DNA of 64,000 nt, taken from assembly GCA_902809935.1 (NCBI GenBank), contig LR778134.1, positions 248,001 to 312,000 of the forward strand. The letters are read 5' to 3'. Every line of letters begins with the position of its first letter. Position 1 is the first letter of the stretch. Positions 44,850 to 52,343 of this stretch are shown piece by piece. Below the pieces are notes generated by a model. The model saw only the letters and a list, made by a program, of their open reading frames with translations, was not told the origin of the DNA and did not search any database. The stretch is from Ruminococcaceae bacterium BL-4 (GTDB lineage: Bacteria; Bacillota; Clostridia; Oscillospirales; Acutalibacteraceae). A program made the translations under genes and the position numbers.

Positions 44850-44985
44850 AAATTTTCATCTTGCCGCGACGATTGTTATAATAATCGAGATCGTTAAGAA
44901 GTCCCTTTTTGAAATGTTCCATAGATTCAAAATCTTGCAAGTACAGCATCTCTTGATGTAATGTAAAAGCATTGGTAGCAGCCAT
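44848..44985 (-). pseudogene. IS3-family transposase, C-terminal remnant
   Basis: Reading leftward from 44985: FTLHQEMLYLQDFESMEHFK, then KGLLNDLDYYNNRRGKMKI and stop. This is the tail of an IS3-type OrfB (usual pattern EMLYLQ-F-S...YI-YYN-KR). The DDE core is missing. 44990-45244 holds nothing I recognise. Confidence 0.8.
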
Positions 44986-45244
44986 TTTCACGGCTTAGGC
45001 AACAAGCGCTTGCAATATTATCTTGCAAATTCTCAACTCGCTTCAAACTGCGCATTTACCCATCATTTTCTAAACACTTGCTAGGCTGTATTTTTACCAT
45101 TCCTTTGACCTCAGCAGAGCCACTTTATCGTTTTGAAACAGATTAATGCCTAACAATGACTAACATAGACAACTCCAATATACAATACGGTCTATGATTT
45201 TACATTACTTCACCTGCGGTGCCGACCCACTGAATTATTATACC

Positions 45245-46396
45245 TTAATCAGATTTGGCTATTGATGACGCCACCTTGCACAAATTCTTTTGCTCATACA
45301 TCTTGCGGTCAATCAATTTGAAAAATGATTCCGTAGAGTCTCCCATGGCGCGGCTATACACCGCATAGCCCATGCTGAAACTAAGTTTGTACGGCTTGTT
45401 TATACTTTGGTTATAGGAAGCAAGATTGTCCTTTATCCGCGTGATCGTGTTTTCGATCGTCCTGCCGTCGTCGCTTTCGAAAACAACACAAAACTCGTCC
45501 CCGCCGTATCTGGCCACAAAATCATGGCAATCCACGGAATTCCGTAGGATACTGACGGTTTTCTTCAACGCGACATCTCCTTCAAAATGGCCGAAGCCAT
45601 CATTAATAGATTTAAAATCGTCTATATCAAGCAGAATTGCAGCAAAAGTTTTCTGGTTTGTCGAGGCATCAATCTTATGTTGCATATAGTTATCGAGTAT
45701 CTCTCGGGTAAAAGCGCCGGTCAGATAATCCTTGTCCATATTGTGGTTTTGTATATCGGTAAACATAATCTGCGCAGCGAAAGTAATGCTAAGCAGCGAG
45801 AACGGAAGTCCGTATATGAAAAGCTGCAGCGCCCATCCAATCAGCGGGGTGACGAGGAACACTGACAGAGCAGAAAAGTAATTCGCTTCAATTTGCCGAC
45901 GCTGACTGATCAAGAAGCCCTCAACAATAATCATCATAATCAGTTGTATCGTCATAGGGATAAACAGAAGTGGGCCTCGGTGGTAGACATGGAGGCTGTC
46001 AAAATTGAAAATCTGCCCTGTAAAAGCCGTGGACAAAACGGTTGCCGTGCAGAGAAAATCAAAGCCTAACAGGATGAGTTTCACCTTTCGTTTGAGTAAT
46101 GAGTCCAGTTTGGAAATCTGTGTGCAGACATAGAGGAAAAAAATCGGGATAAGCGCCGTATTAAAAATAAGCTCGACATAAACGCCGAGTACGGTGAAGG
46201 GAAAAAACCAATCCGGAGCGGAAGAAAAATTGCTAGCAATATCCCCGGCAAAGGAAACCAGCGTGAGGATAAGCATGTGTATAAAATGCTTTTCTTGGCT
46301 GGTTTGTACATTGCGGCGACAGTGTTCCATCGCGAGGAGAAAGCTAAGCTGCAACATGCAATAAATGCAAATACAAAGATAGGTGACAGAAAACAT
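45245..46396 (-). CDS. Membrane-bound diguanylate cyclase (GGDEF)
   Basis: I chose the ATG at 46396, preceded by GGAGAG, which gives 383 residues. The longer frame to 46438 has no ribosome site. Six or seven helices (about 1-200) form a membrane sensor, followed by a GGDEF domain with LLDIDDFKSINDGFGHFEGD, RYGGDEFCVVF and FSMGYAVYS. The active-site GGDEF is intact and an RxxD inhibitory site is not evident. It makes c-di-GMP from GTP. It sits between the two pilus loci, and an orphan c-di-GMP riboswitch lies at 62.3 kb, hinting at second-messenger control of surface structures. No EAL domain is present. Confidence 0.9.
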   Translation of the reverse strand: MFSVTYLCICIYCMLQLSFLLAMEHCRRNVQTSQEKHFIHMLILTLVSFAGDIASNFSSAPDWFFPFTVLGVYVELIFNTALIPIFFLYVCTQISKLDSLLKRKVKLILLGFDFLCTATVLSTAFTGQIFNFDSLHVYHRGPLLFIPMTIQLIMMIIVEGFLISQRRQIEANYFSALSVFLVTPLIGWALQLFIYGLPFSLLSITFAAQIMFTDIQNHNMDKDYLTGAFTREILDNYMQHKIDASTNQKTFAAILLDIDDFKSINDGFGHFEGDVALKKTVSILRNSVDCHDFVARYGGDEFCVVFESDDGRTIENTITRIKDNLASYNQSINKPYKLSFSMGYAVYSRAMGDSTESFFKLIDRKMYEQKNLCKVASSIAKSD

Positions 46397-46624
46397 GTGA
46401 ACTCTCCATTGGATTACTACAGTATCTATTAGAATCAAACCATTTTATATAAAAGAAATATGAGCGGCTGAATTCTCAACTGAGCGGACAGAATATTCTC
46501 TGCCGAGTAATTTTCAAGCGGATACTCCTTTGGGATAGAAAGCACTGAACGAACCGTTGTGGCGCTCATTTTGCAGTTGCTCCTATGAGGTGTAGGGATG
46601 GGAAATGAATACTTTGATGTCCTC

Positions 46625-47001
46625 ATTTTTCAATTTGAGAGAAGTCTGCAACAGAGTCAATTATCTGCGGGATTTTCGTAAGATCAAACTCTGCACAGAA
46701 ACCGAAGGTTGCATTGTCTGTTTTAAGCAGAGGACTATCCCAGCTGATCTTGCTGCCACTGTCTTCTGTAAAGTTTAATTTCAAGGTTTCGAGTTACCGT
46801 CATGGTATTGCGATACTGTGCGTTGTTATATGACTGAGTAATAACATCACTGATGGTTCCATTAGGGAAAACAGCAGCAGGAAAGATAACAACAAAAACA
46901 CTGGCTTTATTCTTGAATGAATACGAAAAAAGGGGGTACAATTTTGGTCTCCTTGTCCTGTTTTTATGCATCTCACTTGATTTCATCTACCAGTTTTCCG
47001 A
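46625..47001 (-). pseudogene. Possible frameshifted gene of unknown family
   Basis: Two minus-strand frames look like pieces of one protein: 46986-46735 (FPNGTISDVITQSYNNAQYR) and, one base out of step, about 46793-46625 (WDSPLLKTDNATFGFCAEFD, then LTKIPQIIDSVADF). Composition is protein-like and the pieces abut, but I recognise no family. 46439-46624 is empty. Confidence is low. Confidence 0.3.
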
Positions 47002-47226
47002 CTAGTTTATACCGGGCATTGCTAAATTTGTGCACGTGACCAGTGTTACCCGCTTATCTCCTGGCTCAATATCCACATTGCTTTCGAGCGTAGGCCGCGT
47101 CTTCTCTTCTTGTGCATATTCTCTCAAACTTTGTATAAGCATCGTGGCACTGATAATAACTATCACACTGAACACAACAAGGCAATGCGCATATCGTTCG
47201 TCCGTAGGCGCACATACCAAGCTCAA
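47002..47226 (-). CDS. Small membrane protein, possibly a sortase remnant
   Basis: 74 residues: one hydrophobic helix (CLVVFSVIVIISATMLI), a charged middle and GDKRVTLVTCTN near the end, which resembles the TLxTC strand of sortases. Everything between helix and strand that a sortase needs is absent. The TTG start overlaps the upstream sortase stop as TTGA, so it could be translated by coupling. It may be a deleted sortase rather than a functional protein. Confidence 0.4.
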   Translation of the reverse strand: MSLVCAPTDERYAHCLVVFSVIVIISATMLIQSLREYAQEEKTRPTLESNVDIEPGDKRVTLVTCTNLAMPGIN

Positions 47227-48014
47227 TACGTAAGTTCTTTTGCAATTAGTACAAAGCGCCCATTTTCCGTATGGTAAGCACAGGTGGAAAGTGTAAGGAG
47301 GCAGTCACCGTATTTGACATCAACGCCTGTATCGTAAAGAGCCGCGTTGTGAATACCCTCGATAAAGCTGTTAAAGTCTGCTTCGTTTGCGGAATTGATG
47401 AAGCTGTAGCAGCGAATCGATTCTGCGCTTTGAATGTCAGTGGAGACTGCGGCAAAAATCTCATACTGATGGGATTCATACAGTGTACTGAATTCAATAA
47501 CCGGGTGTTTCTCCCAGTAGCTTTTCTCGGCGTAATTCACAAGCGTTGCAAACATAGTCCCATCGTTCATATGATGTCCGTAAATAACTACATTTTCGCT
47601 TCTGGGGGAGAGAGAGCAGCCAGCCCCAACAAAAGGAACACCATAAATGGAATAAGTCCCGTCAAACGCCTTGTGCAGATATTTCTGCGGCTCATCCGGC
47701 GTGTACATGACAGGGTAATCCACCGCTGTTCCTTCGATCCTGATCCAGCCGCCGATATCGTTGTTCTGGGAAATTAAATCATTAAATTGCGGCAGGATAG
47801 TGACAGAACCGCCTGCTTTTTCGGATTCGTCGTGTTCTGAGGCATCCGAATTTGTTCCTGCTTGGTAATACCGGTTGGATAGTTTGGAAAAATCCTGTTG
47901 TGCACCATATGACTGATATAAAATTGAAATCACTTTGTATCCGGAAAACAAGAGGAGCAGAAGAGGCGGTATCAGGAAAAGCAACCGGATATGCTTGCTG
48001 TTTTTTTTACTCAT
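47223..48014 (-). CDS. Class B sortase
   Basis: I chose the ATG at 48014, preceded by GGAGTG, which gives 263 residues. The extended frame to 48059 lacks a ribosome site. One N-terminal helix, then the class B core: GGWIRIEGTAVDYPVMY, catalytic His in VVIYGHHMNDGTMF, Cys in LTLSTCAYHTENGRFVLIAK, with the Arg in the same strand (GRFVLIA). Class B enzymes in pilus loci can polymerise FctA-type pilins or anchor them. It is separated from pilin 48232-49242 by a terminator, so it may be transcribed independently. Confidence 0.93.
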   Translation of the reverse strand: MSKKNSKHIRLLFLIPPLLLLLFSGYKVISILYQSYGAQQDFSKLSNRYYQAGTNSDASEHDESEKAGGSVTILPQFNDLISQNNDIGGWIRIEGTAVDYPVMYTPDEPQKYLHKAFDGTYSIYGVPFVGAGCSLSPRSENVVIYGHHMNDGTMFATLVNYAEKSYWEKHPVIEFSTLYESHQYEIFAAVSTDIQSAESIRCYSFINSANEADFNSFIEGIHNAALYDTGVDVKYGDCLLTLSTCAYHTENGRFVLIAKELTY

Positions 48015-48192
48015 ACGAACACTCCATTTGATTCTGATTGTTGGATATTGGTATGTCATTTGTATCGATCAAGTCTTTAGGCTGCATAAAATAGACAAAA
48101 AGGACGATTTTATAAAACCCACACCGTTTTTATAAAAAACAATATAAAAAGGATGACAAATGACGCAGAATGTTTTTTCAATTAATATAATA

Positions 48193-48225
48193 ACAAAATG
48201 GGACGGATGTTGCCACACCCGCCCC
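48193..48225 (-). terminator. Terminator of pilus operon 2
   Basis: Minus strand: GGGGCGGGTG pairs with CATCCGTCCC (one G-T pair and one mismatch) around TGGCAA, followed by ATTTTGTT. It lies just past the pilin stop at 48232. Confidence 0.75.
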
Positions 48226-48231
48226 GATTTG

Positions 48232-49242
48232 TTAATGGGAATTTTTATCAGTTCGTTTTTTCTTCCAAATTACAACCGCAATTAATACCACGACCGAAAC
48301 CGTAAGCAAGACGATCCAAAGGGTCAGGTTGGTTGTGTCTCCCGTCTGTGGAAAAATCGAATTGCTTTTGAAGGTGTTGGTAAAGCTCATAGCGGAAGCT
48401 GCCGTTCCGTCAGCCTTTTGATACTGCGTGGATTGCTGCAGTTGGCCATTTTCCTCTGTAACCTTGACCGTCATCGTATATACGGTCTTGTCGTAGGTGT
48501 ATCCGGGAATTCCGCCGTTCACTTCCGAAATCGTGTACCCATAGGTGCCTGGCTCGGTAAAGGTGATCGTGCCGGCTTCTGCCTGTCCGGGGCCGACGCG
48601 CGAGAAGGTCTTCATGTTGCCGGAGCTGCCGTCCGGCATGGGAGCAGCGGAGCTGTCTGATACAAAGCGGAATGTGAAAGTTCCGGCCACTGCCGGGGAA
48701 CCGTTCACCACTTTTTGGACCGGCGGATCGACCGAGACCGGCGTTGGCATCGTGTACCGGTTGGTAAATAGTGCTTTTTCCTGCTTGTAGATTCCATCCT
48801 CTTTTGCAAGATACATCGTTGCGATCATTTCTCCGCCGACTCTGTCTTTCCATGTTACCTGAACGTTGGCAGAATAAACGGTCTTATCATAGTCATATCG
48901 CTGGTTGCTTCCCTTTGTCTCGCTGATGGTGTAATGATACTCGCCCAGCTCCGTGTAGCTGATCGGACCAAAAGCAGTGTTTCCTTCGCCGGTAATCTGG
49001 ACGGTCTTTGTTCCGTTCACACTGCCGTCCGGCATCGGAGCCCCATCAACGGCGTTGAGGCTGAAGGTGTAAGCTTCGTCGGTTTTCGGCGTATCTCCAA
49101 CCACCTGCTTATAAACTGGAATATTGACTGTTGCATTTGCTGGTTCAGCGGCCAAGGCGGACACGGGAAGTATCGACAGCATAAGCAGCGCAGCCACTGC
49201 AACCAGCAGCCCCCGACAGCCTCGGCGTTTCTTTATTGTCAT
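48232..49242 (-). CDS. FctA-type pilin with two Spy0128-like domains, FPQTG-anchored
   Basis: 336 residues: signal peptide (cleavage about residue 32, ALAAEP), then two homologous isopeptide pilin domains (about 35-160 and 165-290). Each has an early Lys (YKQVVGDTP and VQKVVNGSP) and a late (Y/E)HYTISE or YGYTISE segment with the catalytic Glu, then TVY. The sorting signal is FPQTGD, helix, KKKR tail. This domain is the FctA/Spy0128 fold of streptococcal pili. GGGAGG precedes the ATG, two bases after the sortase stop, so it is translationally linked to that gene. Confidence 0.9.
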   Translation of the reverse strand: MTIKKRRGCRGLLVAVAALLMLSILPVSALAAEPANATVNIPVYKQVVGDTPKTDEAYTFSLNAVDGAPMPDGSVNGTKTVQITGEGNTAFGPISYTELGEYHYTISETKGSNQRYDYDKTVYSANVQVTWKDRVGGEMIATMYLAKEDGIYKQEKALFTNRYTMPTPVSVDPPVQKVVNGSPAVAGTFTFRFVSDSSAAPMPDGSSGNMKTFSRVGPGQAEAGTITFTEPGTYGYTISEVNGGIPGYTYDKTVYTMTVKVTEENGQLQQSTQYQKADGTAASAMSFTNTFKSNSIFPQTGDTTNLTLWIVLLTVSVVVLIAVVIWKKKRTDKNSH

Positions 49243-49244
49243 AG

Positions 49245-49991
49245 TTATTGACCTCCCGCGTCGTTTTCTTCCACCATCTGAGCAATTAGTATAGATCTCC
49301 CGTTGGTGGTCGCGGAAGCGCAGGTTGACATAGCCAAAATCTGGTCGTTCACTGTGGTGCCGATTTCCCGATACTGAACTGCATGCTGTTTGATATACTC
49401 AAGCCGCTGTGCATACTTCCCCGCATTCCCCACATTTTGGAACATGGGAGACTGATAAGCGTCTTCATGAAGCACCGCATAAATCTCCAACTTAAAAGTT
49501 TTTCCATTAAGGATCAGCGTCCCTGTTTGGTGTTGGGTGAAGTATGTTTCATTCTCAAAATTTACGATATCTCCGAACATTGCGCCACCATCCATGTGAT
49601 GCCCGTACAGTAGGGAGTAGCTGTCCGTAAAATCGGCGCTGTTCCGATAATCGAGGAAGATACTGCCGCCCAAAGAATACTTTCCATAGAAATCCGTGTT
49701 GAGATAACGGCTGTTGTCGGTGCCATGCAGAACAGGATAATCGACATGCGTATTGTCCAGTGTCAGCCATGCGCAAACATCCGGATTGATTGCCTGCAGC
49801 TCGGAGAGACTCGGATTGGAAGGTGTCGGCTTGTACTTCATGATCTGGCTGTCCAAATCTGTATTTCTATAGATCATGAAATTGTCCCAAAGCGCATAAC
49901 CGCCGTACAAAAGTGCCAGCAGTAATGCAATACATATGAGCCAGTCCAGCAGTCGATCCGCTCCACGGATCAACTTTTGCGCAACCCCCAA
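49245..49991 (-). CDS. Class B sortase of pilus operon 2
   Basis: 248 residues from a TTG start after GGAGGAAAC. One N-terminal helix, then CAWLTLDNTHVDYPVLHG, catalytic His in SLLYGHHMDGGAMF, Cys in ILAMSTCASATTNGRSILIA with the Arg following. In streptococcal FCT loci a class B sortase (SrtC1/SrtB) polymerises an FctA-type backbone, and the same neighbours are present here. It lies between two FctA-like pilin genes. Confidence 0.94.
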   Translation of the reverse strand: MGVAQKLIRGADRLLDWLICIALLLALLYGGYALWDNFMIYRNTDLDSQIMKYKPTPSNPSLSELQAINPDVCAWLTLDNTHVDYPVLHGTDNSRYLNTDFYGKYSLGGSIFLDYRNSADFTDSYSLLYGHHMDGGAMFGDIVNFENETYFTQHQTGTLILNGKTFKLEIYAVLHEDAYQSPMFQNVGNAGKYAQRLEYIKQHAVQYREIGTTVNDQILAMSTCASATTNGRSILIAQMVEENDAGGQ

Positions 49992-50053
49992 ATCCAGTTT
50001 CCTCCTTTCGAGCCGTCAGACATGATCAGCGGTGCTGATAAAATGACAGATAA

Positions 50054-51367
50054 TTACTGAGCGCTGTATTTACGTTTGCGAAGCATGAAGAACAGAGCAA
50101 TACCAGCTGCGGAAATAATCAGGACGAATGGAATGTTCTCAAGAGCGATACCGGTCGGGGTCACAGCTTCCTTATTGTTCACGAAGTCCTGATTGTTTAT
50201 TGCGCCGACATCCGTGGAGATAGTCTTTTCACCGGCGGTCTTGTTGTCCGTAAGATTGGTCACGTCCGGAGTAGTCGGACCAGTAGTGCCGTTCTGGGTT
50301 GTGATTGTAGTCTTGTAATCGGTCGCAGCGTTCTCGATGACGGTCACTTTCTCGCCGGTAGCGAGGCCGGTAATGACGATGTATTCGTCATGCTTCAGTG
50401 TGAACGCGTCGCCGTTGGTCAGTGTGCCGGATTTGCCGGTCGTAGTTACCATTGTGTCATCTATGCCGCCCTTGGCTTCGTCGGCACCCATGCTCCAAAC
50501 CTGATAAGCATAGCTACGGGTATCAGTTGCACCAAGGCTGTTCGTCAGATTAAGGGTGAAGTTGAACTCCTTGTTGACGTCGGCCATGGTACCGGTTACC
50601 TTCTTGGTAACAGTCAGGTCAGTGGTGGTGTAGTCGTTTGTAAAGGGGTATGCAATGTTACGGGGATCAGAACTGGTGGCGTCAGGGGTCGTAATATTGG
50701 TCTTACCAGTGCTGCTAGGAAGTGTCGGATCAGTAGTGCCGTTGGTTCCATTATAGGCAGTGATATTACTGACATTGACAACAGGAAGCCCATTGTCTCC
50801 AAGCAGCGGCGTGCCGTTTTCGTTCAGGACATTGGTGACATAAACATTGACATAATATATGTTACTATCATAAGTAACACCGGGTTCCTTGTCCGCGTCG
50901 GCGGGAATATTTTCGGTCAACTTGTAAGTATAAACACCGGCTTGGGTATAGGTCGCATTGCCGGTTGTCACATTCAGGGTCTGAGTCGTCCCTGCATTCG
51001 TTTTGTCAAAGCCGCTTACCGTGATGGTTTCGGCCATTGCACCATCCGTATTGAGGGCTGCTCCGGTGTTAGCCGTTCCGGCAGCGGGCATAGGCAGGTT
51101 GGCCTTGGTATAAACTGTGTAGGCAGGATTCGACGTGTCGGGACCAGCTGTATAGCCGACCGCTTCGAGATTGAAAGCAAATTCGGTGGTGTCAGGCCAT
51201 ACACCGGCTTGTTTGGTCGTCAGGGTCTTGCCAATTGTGATATTTGCATCAGGACTGTAGGCTGCTGGGATCGTCGCCGCAAATGCAGTAGTGGACATTC
51301 CAAGCACAATAGCGCCTGCTAACAGTGCACTGGCTGCTCTGCTGAATAGCTTCGTTTTCATTTTCAA
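50054..51367 (-). CDS. FctA-type backbone pilin, TPTG-anchored
   Basis: 437 residues: signal peptide ending AFAAT (about 31), a first pilin domain (about 40-225, starting ITIGKTLTTK with an early Lys and YTYKLTENIP with the Glu), and a second (about 255-400, LTVTKKVTGTMADVNKEFNF, LKHDEYIVITGL). The C-terminus is VTPTGIALENIPFVLI with a helix and RKRK, the class-B-type sorting signal seen in FctA/T-antigen backbones rather than LPXTG. GGAGGA precedes the ATG. It follows the SipA-like gene by 62 bp. It is the probable shaft of pilus 2. Confidence 0.9.
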   Translation of the reverse strand: MKMKTKLFSRAASALLAGAIVLGMSTTAFAATIPAAYSPDANITIGKTLTTKQAGVWPDTTEFAFNLEAVGYTAGPDTSNPAYTVYTKANLPMPAAGTANTGAALNTDGAMAETITVSGFDKTNAGTTQTLNVTTGNATYTQAGVYTYKLTENIPADADKEPGVTYDSNIYYVNVYVTNVLNENGTPLLGDNGLPVVNVSNITAYNGTNGTTDPTLPSSTGKTNITTPDATSSDPRNIAYPFTNDYTTTDLTVTKKVTGTMADVNKEFNFTLNLTNSLGATDTRSYAYQVWSMGADEAKGGIDDTMVTTTGKSGTLTNGDAFTLKHDEYIVITGLATGEKVTVIENAATDYKTTITTQNGTTGPTTPDVTNLTDNKTAGEKTISTDVGAINNQDFVNNKEAVTPTGIALENIPFVLIISAAGIALFFMLRKRKYSAQ

Positions 51368-51429
51368 TCCTCCATTTTGAATTTAAATTTTGTTATGTTT
51401 AACGGCGCATCGCGCCAGGGAATCAAGAA

Positions 51430-52011
51430 TTAAAGCCCGCGTCTTCGCATCAGTGAGATAATCTTTCCATTGATCTCTGAAACGGATACTGCTCCGTAAT
51501 CGCGGCTGTCTACGGAATATGTCCGGTTATCGCCGAGAATAAATACCTTGCCTTCTGGGACAGTCATAGGAAAAGACTGTGCGCGGTTTTGCTTGGATGT
51601 CTGGAAAAACACCTCTTCCTGCTGTGCGCTCCCGTTCAGAAGCAGCAAACCATCCTCAGAAAAATCCACTGTGTCGCCGCCTTTCGCAACGACCCGTCCG
51701 TATTGTCGTTCTCCATCCATGGTAAATGTCACAACATCGCCGATATTGAGATTGCTTTCCAACCGGTACCACAGGGTGACGTCTCCGTCGCGCATGCGGG
51801 GGTACATTCCTTCACCTTTGACAATGCTGACACCAAATACAAAACTGAACAATGCCCAGACGGCAACGATAATACAAACAATTTTCCCAATCAGGACTAA
51901 AAACTCCCGGTGTGTCTCCAGACTTCTGCGCCGTGTCTCAATCACCGCCTCGGGTGTAAGAGGAGGTGGCCCTTTGCCCGGTGGACCATGCGTTTTGTTT
52001 CTTCGTTTCAT
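51430..52011 (-). CDS. SipA-like signal peptidase homologue without catalytic dyad
   Basis: 193 residues: cytoplasmic N-terminus, one helix (about 38-62) and an S26 peptidase fold. The box where Ser is expected before Met reads KGEGMYP (G68), and the box where Lys is expected reads RQYGRVVAKGGD (G105). The late box GDNRTYSVDSRDYG is intact. Streptococcus pyogenes SipA, needed for pilus polymerisation, is likewise reported to have lost Ser and Lys, so I infer a pilus-assembly factor, not a protease. GGGAGAGG precedes the ATG. It sits between a coiled-coil gene and the backbone pilin. Confidence 0.88.
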   Translation of the reverse strand: MKRRNKTHGPPGKGPPPLTPEAVIETRRRSLETHREFLVLIGKIVCIIVAVWALFSFVFGVSIVKGEGMYPRMRDGDVTLWYRLESNLNIGDVVTFTMDGERQYGRVVAKGGDTVDFSEDGLLLLNGSAQQEEVFFQTSKQNRAQSFPMTVPEGKVFILGDNRTYSVDSRDYGAVSVSEINGKIISLMRRRGL

Positions 52012-52019
52012 ATGGTCGC

Positions 52020-52331
52020 CTAGCCTCTCCCATATTTTTGATTTTCAGTACTATTGATCGGCGATTTGGAATAAACCTTTGGGTTAACCGGCGGCAACTG
52101 TGGCGATTCTCTTCGTTCCTGAAGCTGTTTTTCAAGGGAAGCCGCGTATTCCTGCCACTGATTTACCAGCGCGTCATGCTTCCGACTGTTTTCTTCGATT
52201 AACTCGGAATATTCCGACTGAAGCCTCCCGAGCTTTTTCCATACGTCTTCCTCGTCAATCCCTCCAAACCACTTCCGCTTGAATTTCGTGTGCTTCAACA
52301 GCTTTGCGATTTCTTCAAGGTTCTTTGCCAC
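52020..52331 (-). CDS. Small coiled-coil protein in pilus operon 2
   Basis: 103 residues from a GTG start after AAGGAGGC. Highly charged, no signal peptide. KFKRKWFGGIDEEDVWKKLG is followed by a continuous helix to about residue 75, then a Pro- and Ser-rich tail. The N-terminal GG-DEEDVWKKL pattern is reminiscent of DivIVA/GpsB-type membrane-binding proteins, but the match is weak. It lies 8 bp before the SipA-like gene, so it may help position the assembly machinery. The family is unknown. Confidence 0.65.
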   Translation of the reverse strand: MAKNLEEIAKLLKHTKFKRKWFGGIDEEDVWKKLGRLQSEYSELIEENSRKHDALVNQWQEYAASLEKQLQERRESPQLPPVNPKVYSKSPINSTENQKYGRG

Positions 52332-52343
52332 AGCACTGCCTCC

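Noticed and set aside
50390-51322. A 310-codon plus-strand frame opposite the backbone pilin
   Set aside because: It has no ribosome site or recognisable domain, and the pilin on the other strand is unmistakable. Thr- and Val-rich genes often leave long reverse frames.
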